64,000 nucleotides of DNA from Gallionella capsiferriformans ES-2 (GCF_000145255.1 NC_014394.1:2418001-2482000); one strand, 5' to 3'; shown: positions 24,201 to 33,324, numbered from the stretch's first letter. A program made the numbers and translations. Notes: generated by a model not told the origin, from the sequence alone.

Positions 24201-25202
24201 CGTATCGCCGTCGACCGTGGTCAAAAGGTCGCTTTTTGCAATCCGCGCTACGCCGATCTGATTAAAAGCGAAGATCCTCTGGGCGATACCCCTACAAAAT
24301 ACTATGCCAATGTCGCCGATTATCACGCTATCCTTGATGAGCTTGCCAAAGGCAACAGCGTACTCAATCGCATGGTCGAGTTGAACATTCCCGGCGGCAC
24401 CACCACCTGGGCGCTGGCCTCTTATATGCCGATGCAATACGATGGTGCCGATGCGGTGTTAGGCTGGTTCTATGACATTTCAGATCGCAAAGAGGCCGAA
24501 ACGGAACTGCTACGCTCCAACATTGAACTTGAGCAATTTAGCTATGCCATTTCTCACGATATGCGCCAGCCGCTACGCATGATTTCAAGTTATCTGCAAC
24601 TGCTGGAAATGAGCCTCGCGGATCAACTGAACGATGAAAATCGCGATTACATTCAGTATGCCGTCGAGGGGGCAAAACGCATTGATCAGATGCTCATCGC
24701 CCTGCTCGAATACTCACGTGTCGGGCGGATGAATGAAGATAAAGCATGGCATGAAAGCCGCACCCTGCTTGATGAAGCCCTGCTGTTTTTGCAACCTGCC
24801 ATCAGCGAGGCACAGGCGAAAATCACCCTCAGCGGCGACTGGCCCCCCTTATTTGCCAACGGTGATGAAATCACCCGGCTGTTACAGAACCTGATCGGCA
24901 ATGCCGTCAAATACCGGATCGCCGGACGCCCCCCCGAAATCAACCTCGACGGCGTGCGAGTCAATCATGAATGGCATTTATGCATCAGCGATAACGGCAT
25001 TGGCATAGCGCCGGGTCAAATCAAGCGCCTGTTTCAAGTCTTTCAGCGATTACAGTCGCGCGAAGTGTATCAAGGCACCGGCATTGGTCTGGCCTTATGC
25101 CGTAAAATTGCCGAACATCACGGCGGTCGAATCTGGGTAGAATCATCAGGTGAAGGAATGGGCAGCAGATTTTTTGTCGCTCTGCCACTCACGGACTTAT
25201 AA
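21222..25202 (+). CDS. Multidomain sensor histidine kinase (MASE1-CHASE-PAS-GAF-PAS-PAS-HisKA-HATPase)
   Basis: A 1326-residue kinase. Residues 10-210 are a multi-pass MASE1 membrane domain with W-W-V-G-D-S-V-G-A. Residues 220-500 form a periplasmic CHASE-type domain, bounded by a further membrane helix at about 500-525. Cytoplasmic domains follow: PAS (about 550-670), GAF (about 680-840), two more PAS domains (about 850-980 and 985-1090), HisKA and HATPase. The phospho-acceptor is H1112 in A-I-S-H-D-M-R-Q-P. The ATP lid motifs D-N-G-I-G-I and G-T-G-I-G-L are present. The start is a TTG at 21222 with no strong Shine-Dalgarno, so the exact start is uncertain. It has no receiver domain; the two response regulators that follow are likely partners. 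Confidence 0.9.
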   Translation: MKPVNFILAASPKILLLAGIYFLLGVASQQLAIPPGYASAVFPAAGVALAVILHSGYRLLPGIWTGSFCLNLWIASCSGGIDDKTILIAAIVASGATLQTGVAALLIRRLLKGNWHNLDSDTDIIRFLLLAGPVACLISSSWATVTLTMSGVISDHAWLFNWSNWWVGDSVGAMLFAPLTLILLQRRGNTEKSRITNVAIPTLLVTAGIVALFVYVSGIEAIKVRQHIAEHGRTVSDQLKSRIISYHEVIASLDNYLQATPDINRLKFERYTQSFFEDHPDLMALSWNPLIPQKSRRQFEQTLSNEYSPARLTITERNLQNQLVSANVRDQYVAIGYISPLQSNRKALGFDILSNPMRAEAIERAINSGQMAATAPIQLVQDSTANAGVLLLHPVYRNHTSATGHNKIAPRGFAVGVFRIDKMLSELAVKNIPAELAFSLHDTAAPSENQTLYRLNVNRPLLSEYTWESDVAIGGRAWHITLSPTRAYLEENRSFLPWIVLAAGLTLVSLLQAFLLAITGRTSIVQRTVDQQTQILLESEQRLRKQNEKNLAILHNASDGIHLLNASGDLIEASDSFFTMLGYQREEMINMHVSQWDALLTGPELAQTIQLQFEKKERSQFQTVHRRKDGSTLDVEISSFPLELDGEIVLFYSSRDITARRIIEASLQQQLMFTRALNTISRTFVEQEENALLLTRTVVNVGAALGADRALIYDINFETQKIIGLSEYLNPEHADITATLATYPLQLFFGGASEIMSTHRWIISQRDDIEPHLALDGSGDILHRQMNIQSLLWYPFAFHNNGFHLLALNHIHAKKIWSAEELEFIESVSHLVSFELEKIRLTDARKCADAERDRLLKIIEDAPDFIATCDMQNRLKYLNAAGAKLVGLPDNADLSALKISDMHPEWATQKMLNEDIPVVLEQGVWQGETALLHRDGHETPASQVLLVHRDADGNPEYLSTIIRDISGLKKYEKALLNNEQNLLNILKLSPIAVRIAVDRGQKVAFCNPRYADLIKSEDPLGDTPTKYYANVADYHAILDELAKGNSVLNRMVELNIPGGTTTWALASYMPMQYDGADAVLGWFYDISDRKEAETELLRSNIELEQFSYAISHDMRQPLRMISSYLQLLEMSLADQLNDENRDYIQYAVEGAKRIDQMLIALLEYSRVGRMNEDKAWHESRTLLDEALLFLQPAISEAQAKITLSGDWPPLFANGDEITRLLQNLIGNAVKYRIAGRPPEINLDGVRVNHEWHLCISDNGIGIAPGQIKRLFQVFQRLQSREVYQGTGIGLALCRKIAEHHGGRIWVESSGEGMGSRFFVALPLTDL

Positions 25203-25406
25203 ACAATGCCACATTTAAAAATTTTCGCCCTCTCCCTTTGGCAGTTGTGCAGCGCACGTCGCGTCTTCGCGCCGCACTGGAGCGATATACAACTTGGCTT
25301 TAAATACAGCCCCCGTCCAATGTCGCTGGCAGTCACGCCAGCACACCGACGCTGCGGCCCGAATACCACTTTTAATCGATACGTTCATAACGGATGAGGA
25401 AATAGA

Positions 25407-25874
25407 ATGAACGACAAAATCACGACCGACCAGCCGTTTGTTATTTTGCTGGTGGAAGACGAGAAAACGGATGCGCAACTGGTTAAATGGGCACTGAAAC
25501 AAAATCAAATCAAGGCTGATATGCGTCAGGCATTTGACGGCTATGAAGCGTTGGCATTTTTACGCAAGCAAACGGGTAGCTTTGCTAATGCACCACGCCC
25601 CAACCTGGTTCTACTCGACCTGAATATGCCACGCATGAACGGACTGGAATGTCTGGCTGAAATTAAAAAAGATGCAGCCCTGCGTGACATTCCCGTCGTC
25701 ATCCTGTCAACCTCGTATGCACACAGTGACATCATCGCTGCCAATGAACTGGGGGCCGCCGACTATGTCAGCAAACCGATGGATATTCACGAGTTAAGTG
25801 CCTCCATCCGCATGCTGGCCGAACGCTGGATCTTCCCGTTAACGAACATGGCTGGCAATACCGAAATGCTATGA
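25407..25874 (+). CDS. Single-domain response regulator, Rcp1 type
   Basis: A 155-residue stand-alone receiver. It has E17-D18 in the acidic pocket, phospho-acceptor D71 (L-L-D-L-N-M-P) and the S-K-P lysine motif. The G-S-F-A-N-A-P-R-P-N insertion before the aspartate strand is typical of Rcp1-type regulators paired with bacteriophytochrome or PAS kinases. It lies 204 bp after the sensor kinase and overlaps the next regulator by 4 bp (ATGA), so the pair is translationally coupled. Confidence 0.93.
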   Translation: MNDKITTDQPFVILLVEDEKTDAQLVKWALKQNQIKADMRQAFDGYEALAFLRKQTGSFANAPRPNLVLLDLNMPRMNGLECLAEIKKDAALRDIPVVILSTSYAHSDIIAANELGAADYVSKPMDIHELSASIRMLAERWIFPLTNMAGNTEML

Positions 25875-27226
25875 ATACACTGCCCTTAAAACCGCTGTCT
25901 ATCCTGGCCGTCGAAGACGATCCCGGTGATTTTGGATTAATCCGTGCGCATGTGCGCTTGTCAGGACTCTGCGCCAAAGATGACAAGGAAGCCGTGATCT
26001 GGGCGAAAATATTAGCCGGTGGCGTCGTTGCCGCACAAAAATCGCATCCTGATATCATTTTGCTCGATCTGTCCTTACCTGATTCTGCCGGCATGGATAC
26101 CGTACACGCCATGCGTAGCGCACATCCGGGCACACCCATCGTCGTTTTGACAGGTCATGATGACTACGATCTGGCCAATGCCGCGCTGCAAGCAGGCGCT
26201 CAAGACTATCTGGTCAAAGGCCACTTTGATCACAATGCACTAGGCCGAGCCATACGCTACGCACTGGTACGCATCCAGCTCGAATCTCGCCTGCGCCTCT
26301 CCGAAGTCGCCTTAAATGCGGTCGCCAACGGGATCGTTATCACTGATCAGCATGCTCAGATCGAATGGGTTAATCCTGCCTTCACCCGGCTAACCGGATA
26401 TACGCTGGAGGAAGCAATCGGCAATAAGCCGGGAGACTTGGTTAAATCGGGACATCACAGTGAGTCTTTTTATCAAGACATGTGGCAGACCATACTATCA
26501 GGGCAGGCATGGAATGCCGAAATGCTTAACCGGCGCAAGGATGGCTCACACTATGACGAGTCGCTCCATATCACGCCCGTGATCTCCGAAAACGGCTCGA
26601 TCCTGCATTTTGTTGCCATCATGCAGGATATCACTGAGCGAAAACGCACGGATGAAACGATACGCAATCTGGCATTTTATGACACGCTTACAAAACTTCC
26701 CAACCGTCGTCTGCTCAATGAGCACTTAAACCGCGCCATAGCATCGAGTCGCCGCAACAATCACTACAACGCATTGATGTTCCTCGACCTTGATAATTTC
26801 AAACCGCTCAACGATACCTACGGGCATGTGATAGGCGACCAGCTGTTGGTAGAAGCCGCGCACAGACTTAAGGCCTGTGTGCGCGAAATCGATACTGTAG
26901 CGAGATTCGGGGGAGATGAGTTCATTATTTTGCTCAGCGAACTCACCGAAAATGAAAGCGAATCGACCATTCAGACTGGGATTATCGCCGAAAAAATTCG
27001 CGATATTTTATCCGCTCCCTATTTCCTGAAAACGACGCCGCATCAAATTATGCCACCGCACAGCATCGAACATCACTGCACGGCCAGTATTGGCGTCTCC
27101 GTATTTACAGGGCACTCAACCACAGCGGAAACGGCCATCTTGCAAGCCGATAAGGCCATGTATCAGGCAAAAGAACGCGGCCGGAATCTCGTCGTTTTTA
27201 ATCAGGATTTACACGACCCGGATTAA
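25871..27226 (+). CDS. Response regulator with PAS and GGDEF domains (diguanylate cyclase)
   Basis: A 451-residue protein with a receiver (about 8-125, D66 as acceptor), PAS (about 140-260) and a GGDEF domain (about 270-448). The catalytic motif is intact (A-R-F-G-G-D-E-F). R-E-I-D sits five residues upstream, the position of the RxxD inhibitory I-site, so product-feedback inhibition is likely. A 15-residue insertion with P-P-H-S-I-E-H-H is present late in the GGDEF domain. It overlaps the preceding regulator by 4 bp. Together they could link the MASE1 kinase to cyclic-di-GMP output, which is inferred from position. Confidence 0.94.
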   Translation: MNTLPLKPLSILAVEDDPGDFGLIRAHVRLSGLCAKDDKEAVIWAKILAGGVVAAQKSHPDIILLDLSLPDSAGMDTVHAMRSAHPGTPIVVLTGHDDYDLANAALQAGAQDYLVKGHFDHNALGRAIRYALVRIQLESRLRLSEVALNAVANGIVITDQHAQIEWVNPAFTRLTGYTLEEAIGNKPGDLVKSGHHSESFYQDMWQTILSGQAWNAEMLNRRKDGSHYDESLHITPVISENGSILHFVAIMQDITERKRTDETIRNLAFYDTLTKLPNRRLLNEHLNRAIASSRRNNHYNALMFLDLDNFKPLNDTYGHVIGDQLLVEAAHRLKACVREIDTVARFGGDEFIILLSELTENESESTIQTGIIAEKIRDILSAPYFLKTTPHQIMPPHSIEHHCTASIGVSVFTGHSTTAETAILQADKAMYQAKERGRNLVVFNQDLHDPD

Positions 27227-27233
27227 CCGCCCC

Positions 27234-27270
27234 CCAACAAAAAAGCGCACTGAGTGCGCTTTTTTGTTGG
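27234..27270. terminator. Bidirectional rho-independent terminator
   Basis: A near-palindrome CCAACAAAAAAGCGCAC...GTGCGCTTTTTTGTTGG with a short loop and A/T runs on both sides. It lies between the diguanylate cyclase stop (27226) and the convergent PsiF-type gene (27273). Confidence 0.9.
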
Positions 27271-27272
27271 GA

Positions 27273-27605
27273 TTACTCGCCTTTCAAACAGTTCTTCATG
27301 AATGCCTTGCGCTCATCACCCTTGAGTGCTTGGGTCTTGGCATCCGCATTGCAGGACTTCATTTTATTCTGTCGCGCGGCAGGTAGAGCGGCCTTCTCTT
27401 CCGGCTTAGCTCCCTCAGCAGCCTTCAGGGTGTAGTCTTTTTTCAGACACTTGCTCATGAAAGCCTTGCGCTCGTCACCTTTGAGCGCGTCCGCTTTCGC
27501 CTCCGCATTGCATCCTTTCATTTTTTCCTGTTGCGCACCCGCAAAAACGGGTGCTGATACGGTCACAAATAATCCCAAACAAGCCACTGCGATCAATTTT
27601 TTCAT
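27273..27605 (-). CDS. PsiF-repeat exported protein
   Basis: A 110-residue protein with a signal peptide (M-K-K-L-I-A-V ... P-V-F-A) and two PsiF repeats. Each has the pattern M-K-x-C-N-A-x-A-K ... L-K-G-D-E-R-K-A-F-M-x-x-C-L-K, with two cysteines, at about 30-56 and 83-109. E. coli psiF is phosphate-starvation-inducible but its function is unknown. The ATG at 27605 follows AAGGAGA by about 7 nt; a longer upstream frame start is not supported. The pst operon is 16 kb away, so any phosphate link is only by family name. Confidence 0.88.
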   Translation of the reverse strand: MKKLIAVACLGLFVTVSAPVFAGAQQEKMKGCNAEAKADALKGDERKAFMSKCLKKDYTLKAAEGAKPEEKAALPAARQNKMKSCNADAKTQALKGDERKAFMKNCLKGE

Positions 27606-27751
27606 GAGTATCTCCTTGATTAGTCGATTGTATCCCCCCGGATCGGGACGTTTCAGCATCAAACTGAAACGCGGCCATTATAGCCATAATTACCGCCCGC
27701 GGTTCAAAGGTACAATACACCCTTCGTACACTAATATTCCTGTGAGTGGCC

Positions 27752-28555
27752 ATGGAACTCAAACTCAACACCCGGCAGGATCTCAAGGCACGCGCCCTGC
27801 TGCTGGGCGACCGTCTCGACCTGAAATCCTTCAAGATCGCTGATTGTCTGGCGACCACGCCGCTGACACTGGAAATAGACAGCGAAGGCGGCATCGCGGT
27901 ACTGTTTCGCTACGGGGTCGTGGTGCTGTTCGGCGTGCCGATCGTCGATGAGGTGCGCTTTATCGACACGCTCAAAACACTACTCACGAACCCCTCTTCT
28001 TCACCTGAAACCGAGGAGATGGAAATCCACAGCGGCAGAAACAGCATCGGCGTGCAAAGCGGTGCGGTCTCGCTTGACACGATCACTTTGGAAAAACTGC
28101 AAATCATCGCTGACGCGCTGAGCAAAAATCTCGTGTTGACGCTGTATGAAAACAAAGTCGCCGGGGAATTCGACAAGATTGAGCCTTTAGCGCAGGAACT
28201 GGCGCTGCATGGCCGGGTCAGCGCAGGTGCTAAAAATCTGCTCTCCAAGATCGGACATATGCTGCTGATCCAGCACCGCATGGTGGGCCGCGCCGAAATC
28301 GGCGACAAACCCGAAACGCTGTGGAATTTTCCCCACTTGGGCGGCCTGTACGCCAGTCTCGAGGACGAATTCGAATTACAGGAGAGACAATCAGCCTTAA
28401 ATCGCAAGCTGGGGCTGATCTCCGATACCGCACAAACGCTGGCGGATGTGTGGGACAACAAGCAACTGCACAAGCTCGAATGGTATGTGATCGGCCTGAT
28501 CCTGTTCGAAATCATCCTGAGCCTGCACGACCGGCTCGGGAAATTTCTGAACTAG
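27752..28555 (+). CDS. RMD1/YagE family (DUF155) protein
   Basis: A protein of about 267 residues of the RMD1 family, found in bacteria and as mitochondrial proteins in eukaryotes. It has an N-terminal globular part (G-V-V-V-L-F-G near residue 55) and a helical region. The C-terminus ends in a membrane-like segment (W-Y-V-I-G-L-I-L-F-E-I-I-L) followed by a short polar tail, as in the family. The function is not established. I favour the ATG at 27752; a GTG two codons earlier at 27746 is possible. It converges on the SNF2 helicase gene (6 bp between stops). Confidence 0.82.
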   Translation: MELKLNTRQDLKARALLLGDRLDLKSFKIADCLATTPLTLEIDSEGGIAVLFRYGVVVLFGVPIVDEVRFIDTLKTLLTNPSSSPETEEMEIHSGRNSIGVQSGAVSLDTITLEKLQIIADALSKNLVLTLYENKVAGEFDKIEPLAQELALHGRVSAGAKNLLSKIGHMLLIQHRMVGRAEIGDKPETLWNFPHLGGLYASLEDEFELQERQSALNRKLGLISDTAQTLADVWDNKQLHKLEWYVIGLILFEIILSLHDRLGKFLN

Positions 28556-28561
28556 CAGTGG

Positions 28562-31500
28562 CTATTCTTCCTCGTCTTTGGGCAAGGGCGCGAGCAACGC
28601 GGCAATGTCCGCCTCGCCAAACTTCGTAAGCCCCGCACTGTCCTCAGATAAGATACCAGCGGCTAACTCCGCCTTTTTTTCCTGCAAGGCGAGGATTTTT
28701 TCCTCGATGCTGCCGGCCACTACCAGTTTATAGACGAACACATTCTTGGTCTGCCCCAGCCGGTGTGCGCGATCGGTCGCCTGATTTTCTACGGCCGGAT
28801 TCCACCAGGGGTCATAGTGAATGACCGTGTCTGCCGATGTCAGATTGAGCCCGACCCCGCCCGCTTTCAGACTGATCAGGAAAATGGGCACTTCACCGTC
28901 CTGAAACTGGCGCACCACCTCTTCGCGGTTTTGCGTATCTCCGGTGAGTTTCACATAGGTGAGTTTTTCCTTGGTCAGCTCGCCCTCAATCAGCTCCAGC
29001 ATCGAGGTAAATTGAGAAAATACCAGAATGCGCCGGCCTTCACTGACCAACTCCGGCAACATTTCCATCAGCAGATCGAGTTTGGCGTGCTCCTTGACCT
29101 TTTTTGCGCTGGTCAATTTGAGCAGGCGCGGGTCGCAGCAGACCTGACGCAACTTGAGCAGCGCATCGAGAATAATGATATGACTGCGCGCAAAACCTTT
29201 TTCGGCGATTTCCTCGCGTACCCGCTGATCCATTGCGATGCGCACCGTCTCATACAGGTCGCGCTGCGTTCCCGACAATTCGACGGTGCGCACGATCAGC
29301 GTCTTAGGTGGCAATTCTGTTGCCACATCTTCCTTGCGGCGGCGCATGATGAAAGGCCGCACGCGTTGTGCCAGCAAATCGCGTCGCATGCGGTTGCCGT
29401 GTTTTTCGATCGGCGTGCGCCATGTTTTGGTGAAACTTTTGGCATCACCCAATAAGCCCGGCAGCAAAAAGTCAAACTGTGCCCACAATTCGCCCAGATG
29501 ATTCTCAAGCGGTGTGCCGGTCAGACACAAGCGGTGGCGCGCATTCAGACGGCGCACCACTTGCGCGGCCTGACTGGAGACATTCTTGACCGTTTGCGCC
29601 TCATCCAGAATCAACAGATGATAGTTATGCTCGAGCAAGGCTGCCTCATCGCGCCACAACAACGGGTAGGTGGTGAGAATCACATCGTGTTCAGCGATCA
29701 ACGGGAAATGCTCCGCCCGCTCCTTGCCATGCAGGGACAACATCTTGAGTTCAGGGGCAAAACGCTCGGCTTCACGCTTCCAGTTAAAAATCAGCGAAGT
29801 CGGCAACACCACTAAAGACGGCCGGTCCATGCGGCCCGACTGTTTTTCCAGCAACAGATGCGCGAGCGTCTGGGCCGTTTTACCTAAGCCCATATCGTCA
29901 GCCAGTATGCCGGCTAAGCCCTGTTGGCGCAGAAATTGCAGCCAGGCCAGACCTTCGAGCTGATAATGACGCAGTTGCAGCGCGAAGCCCGCGGGCGGCT
30001 CGACGGCTTCAATTCCGTTGGTATTTTTGAGTTTTTCGGCAAGACTCGCCACTGCGTCCACGCCCTTGAACTGCCAGCGTTCCATCCCGGCAAGTGCATC
30101 GATGCGCGCAACGTCGTAACGGGACAGGCGGAGTTCGTCACCCGGTGCTTTGCCATCGAACAATTCAATCAGCGTGCGGGCCAGCGGTTTGATGCGCTCC
30201 GCCGGTACATTAACTCGCCCGCCTTCCGGCAATTGCAGTTGGATCGGTTCGCTGTCCTTCATCCGGTCGAGCAAAATCGCATCCAGCCAGCGCGGATCGA
30301 CCTTGAACAACTCATGCAGCATAGGTGCTAACGCCAGCCGCTGACCGTTGACCACAATGCCCATGTTCAGGCTGAACCAGCCATCTTCCTGCTCATCGAA
30401 CTCGCCGACCCACGCTTCCACTTCCAGCACATGGTGCCGGAATCCCTGTGGAATGACGATATCCCAGCCGGCCGCCTTCATGTCAATCAGCGCGATCTTC
30501 ATAAATTGAGGCCACGCTTTTTCACTCTCCAAACCATACATCGTCTGATCCGGGATCGCGCCTGCCATGCCGAACCGCGACATCTCCTCCAATCCGTAGC
30601 GCCCCAGCGACTGAATAAATCGCTGTTCAAGTTTTTGATCCCGCTTAACCCGCACAGTCTCACCATTGGCCAAGGAAACAAATTCCCCCGGATGATCGGG
30701 CCGCAAAACGGCCTCGCCATAGCGAAATTCCACGCAGGCCCAGTCGCGCACTTGAGTACCGAAACCATAGCCGCGAAATCGCCCCATGTAAGCAGGCAAA
30801 GAAGTATCGAGAAACAGCATCGGCACAGGGGTTGTATCTAGCGCACGCAGACGCGCTGTGGTCGGTGCCGGCAAATCAGGTACCATTTCACGCAGCATGT
30901 CCGACACCACGGGCACATCAATTTCACGCAACGGCGGCATGCTGAGCAATTGGGCGATTTGTGCCGGTGTCTGAGACAATTTGAGCAGACCGATCTCACC
31001 CGCGCCGGTATCCAGATACCAGGTTGCATCCGGCAGCGGCAACACGACAACCGTCGCACCACTGCGAATAATTCTGGGCACCATGCGACCGGATTCATCG
31101 GCCCCCCAGTCTAACTTCGCCTCCCTCACCGCACCCTGTTTAATGCGGATCGGCGCAGACAGCACATAACGATTGCCGGCGACTCTTTCCATACAGAAAA
31201 GTCGCCCGCTCTCAATCACGCTCAGCAAAATCTCGTTACCCTGTTTACCCAGCAGAATATTGCCGTCAAACTTCTCGCGCTGCCTGAGTAACATGCGCAA
31301 AACCGCCAGATCCTCATCAGCGACAAACAGCGGCGGCTTAATCAAGGCACGCTCGATATTGTTCCACTCTTCTAACTGGGCAGGTATCGCGCCGTCAGCG
31401 GACATCTTCGCTTTATAGGTGCCAATAAAATAGCCGTCCGAATACATCGTTTTTTGCAATACATAACATAAGCGTTCGGTACGTTGGACCGGTTTGGGCT

Positions 31501-31864
31501 TCCTTTTAGCGGGCACCGCCTGCGCTTTGCGGAACGCCTCCACCCAGTCCAGCAATGCCGGATTAACCACCGGCGCGCGCGGCAGCGCCAAGGCCGACAA
31601 CAGGACAGCTGCCGTGTGTTTGCATTTATATCCGACCGGACAGCTGCAGGCAGGCTTCACACCCGGCAGGCCCGAGGTATCGTCAGCAAATTGAATATCA
31701 ACCGAATAGGGCAGCTTTGCCGTACCTTTGACCTGCGCAGTAATTCTGTCGGGCTGAACCGTCAACTGAGTGATTGAATTCAGGTATGCCTTGGCTTTGT
31801 GCAACTCAGGCATGGAATACCAGCGAGTGACATCGGCGAGCGTATAGGTCTTGGCAAGTGACAT
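28562..31864 (-). CDS. SWIM zinc-finger SNF2-family helicase
   Basis: A protein of about 1100 residues. Near residue 80 it has a SWIM zinc finger (C-S-C-P-V-G-Y-K-C-K-H, the CxCxnCxH pattern). A long middle region follows, then an SNF2 ATPase at about 640-1090. Walker A lies in D-D-M-G-L-G-K-T, box II is D-E-A-Q, and box VI is T-D-R-A-H-R-L-G-Q-T. SNF2 proteins translocate on duplex DNA or displace bound proteins; the bacterial SWIM-SNF2 group is widespread but poorly assigned. I chose the ATG at 31864 over a TTG nine codons earlier. It ends next to the convergent RMD1-family gene. Confidence 0.9.
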   Translation of the reverse strand: MSLAKTYTLADVTRWYSMPELHKAKAYLNSITQLTVQPDRITAQVKGTAKLPYSVDIQFADDTSGLPGVKPACSCPVGYKCKHTAAVLLSALALPRAPVVNPALLDWVEAFRKAQAVPAKRKPKPVQRTERLCYVLQKTMYSDGYFIGTYKAKMSADGAIPAQLEEWNNIERALIKPPLFVADEDLAVLRMLLRQREKFDGNILLGKQGNEILLSVIESGRLFCMERVAGNRYVLSAPIRIKQGAVREAKLDWGADESGRMVPRIIRSGATVVVLPLPDATWYLDTGAGEIGLLKLSQTPAQIAQLLSMPPLREIDVPVVSDMLREMVPDLPAPTTARLRALDTTPVPMLFLDTSLPAYMGRFRGYGFGTQVRDWACVEFRYGEAVLRPDHPGEFVSLANGETVRVKRDQKLEQRFIQSLGRYGLEEMSRFGMAGAIPDQTMYGLESEKAWPQFMKIALIDMKAAGWDIVIPQGFRHHVLEVEAWVGEFDEQEDGWFSLNMGIVVNGQRLALAPMLHELFKVDPRWLDAILLDRMKDSEPIQLQLPEGGRVNVPAERIKPLARTLIELFDGKAPGDELRLSRYDVARIDALAGMERWQFKGVDAVASLAEKLKNTNGIEAVEPPAGFALQLRHYQLEGLAWLQFLRQQGLAGILADDMGLGKTAQTLAHLLLEKQSGRMDRPSLVVLPTSLIFNWKREAERFAPELKMLSLHGKERAEHFPLIAEHDVILTTYPLLWRDEAALLEHNYHLLILDEAQTVKNVSSQAAQVVRRLNARHRLCLTGTPLENHLGELWAQFDFLLPGLLGDAKSFTKTWRTPIEKHGNRMRRDLLAQRVRPFIMRRRKEDVATELPPKTLIVRTVELSGTQRDLYETVRIAMDQRVREEIAEKGFARSHIIILDALLKLRQVCCDPRLLKLTSAKKVKEHAKLDLLMEMLPELVSEGRRILVFSQFTSMLELIEGELTKEKLTYVKLTGDTQNREEVVRQFQDGEVPIFLISLKAGGVGLNLTSADTVIHYDPWWNPAVENQATDRAHRLGQTKNVFVYKLVVAGSIEEKILALQEKKAELAAGILSEDSAGLTKFGEADIAALLAPLPKDEEE

Positions 31865-32010
31865 AGAGGACCGTGGTTTAAAACCGCGCAAAAAAGCAAT
31901 CGCGGATTATAGCGTGCTGCACGGTTCGGGGTAAGGCTGATAAAAATATTACTGAACCCGCGCACATCCTCTCACTCGCAGATTCGTGATGAAAATTTGC
32001 AATAGGTTCG

Positions 32011-33324
32011 TTAGACAGCGTGATTTTCGGCATGCAAGCTTGCCAAAGCCTGCGCAACATCGTCAAAGAGCGGCCGGTCTTGCACCCGTTCCTGCGCACA
32101 ACGCCCTTGCAACGCGCGGAGCGCATCGAGTAGCGAATGCGGCGCGCAGCGTGCGAGCAACTCCGCCAGATAACAGGAAAACGCACGCACTTCGATGCGT
32201 TGCAGCGCGCAGCGCGCCTCCCCCGACGGCATAAAAGACGCGGCACCAAAATCCCCCAGCAAACACGTCCCGCGCCCGTTCCACAACATATTGTGCGCAT
32301 ACAAATCGCCGTGCAGGATACCCCTTGCATGCAAGTGTGCTGCCGCATCCGCAATACCCCGCGCCATCGAGAGCACCTCATCCAGTGAAAAATGCGTATC
32401 GTCAGGATAAATATCGCGTGTACAGGACTCGAGACTGGGGGGACCGGCCAGATTCTTGAAGCTCGCATCAATCAAGGGCATCACTAAGCCTTTCGTGCCT
32501 TCAGGATGTCCGCTGACCTTGCCCAGCACCGAAATGAGATTGGCGTGATCGCCTGCCGCGATACAGGCGGCCTTTTCGCTGCGAGGCAAACCATCGCTCG
32601 TGACTGCGCCTTTAAAAAGTTTCACAGCCACAGCACTTACCGGCGCCTTGTGCCAGTTTGCCTGATGAATCACGCCGGATGCCCCTTCCCCTAATTTTTG
32701 CAGGACCTCAAGGTCGTGCCAGAAAATCGGCTGCTTCGTCTGTTCCATCGCAGACTCAACTCCATCCGAAAATGGGTTGCCGGCAAAAGCAAGCCAAGCC
32801 AGACGCGGCAAGGACAGCAGCCACGCGGGCAAAGATTCAAAACCGTTAGCCGAAATGCGCAGCAATTCGAGCTGCCGGCAGGCGGCCATCGTCTCAGGCA
32901 GACTTTGCAAACGGTTTCCTGCCAGCATCAGTTTTTGCAAGCGCGAGCAGCGCCCCAACTCCGCAGGCAATTCGCTCAACCGGTTATCAGTCAGAATAAG
33001 CCAGCGCAGCGCAGGGGGGAGCGATGCAGCAGACAGACGGCTTATTTGATTGGCCTTGAAACCCACCATCTCCAAACCGGGACAGCGGCCCAGTACCTCA
33101 GGCACTTCGGTAAACTGGTTATCGGAACAAAAGATCACCCGGAGTTTTTTAAGTCGCATCAGATCATCCGGCAACGACGACAAGGCATTACCGGACAGAT
33201 TTAGAATTTCCAGCGTCTCGGCCAGTTCAAAAATCTCAGGCGGAAACTCACTCAGCCCACACGATAAATCCAGCCGTGTAATGCCTGCCAGTTTGCCGCT
33301 GCGCAGCATCGAGAGTGTATTCAT
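32011..33324 (-). CDS. Leucine-rich-repeat protein with eukaryotic-like protein kinase domain
   Basis: A 437-residue protein. Residues 15-185 contain about seven leucine-rich repeats of 22-23 residues (for example L-x-x-L-x-L-S-x-N-x-L-x-x-L-P). Residues 205-430 form a protein kinase domain. The glycine loop is L-G-E-G-A-S-G at 211-217, the ATP lysine is K235 (V-A-V-K), and the helix-C glutamate is probably E250. The catalytic loop is H-G-D-L-Y-A-H-N (D340, N345) and the metal motif is D358-F-G. The arginine before D340 is a glycine, so it is a non-RD kinase, but all main catalytic residues remain. There are no membrane segments. It follows the glutamine amidotransferase gene by 12 bp and probably ends the xseB-ispA-dxs-folE2 unit. 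Confidence 0.9.
   Translation of the reverse strand: MNTLSMLRSGKLAGITRLDLSCGLSEFPPEIFELAETLEILNLSGNALSSLPDDLMRLKKLRVIFCSDNQFTEVPEVLGRCPGLEMVGFKANQISRLSAASLPPALRWLILTDNRLSELPAELGRCSRLQKLMLAGNRLQSLPETMAACRQLELLRISANGFESLPAWLLSLPRLAWLAFAGNPFSDGVESAMEQTKQPIFWHDLEVLQKLGEGASGVIHQANWHKAPVSAVAVKLFKGAVTSDGLPRSEKAACIAAGDHANLISVLGKVSGHPEGTKGLVMPLIDASFKNLAGPPSLESCTRDIYPDDTHFSLDEVLSMARGIADAAAHLHARGILHGDLYAHNMLWNGRGTCLLGDFGAASFMPSGEARCALQRIEVRAFSCYLAELLARCAPHSLLDALRALQGRCAQERVQDRPLFDDVAQALASLHAENHAV

Noticed and set aside
25206..25397. 63-codon ORF between kinase and response regulator
   Set aside because: No Shine-Dalgarno, no recognised sequence and unusual composition; the stretch is better seen as an intergenic leader.
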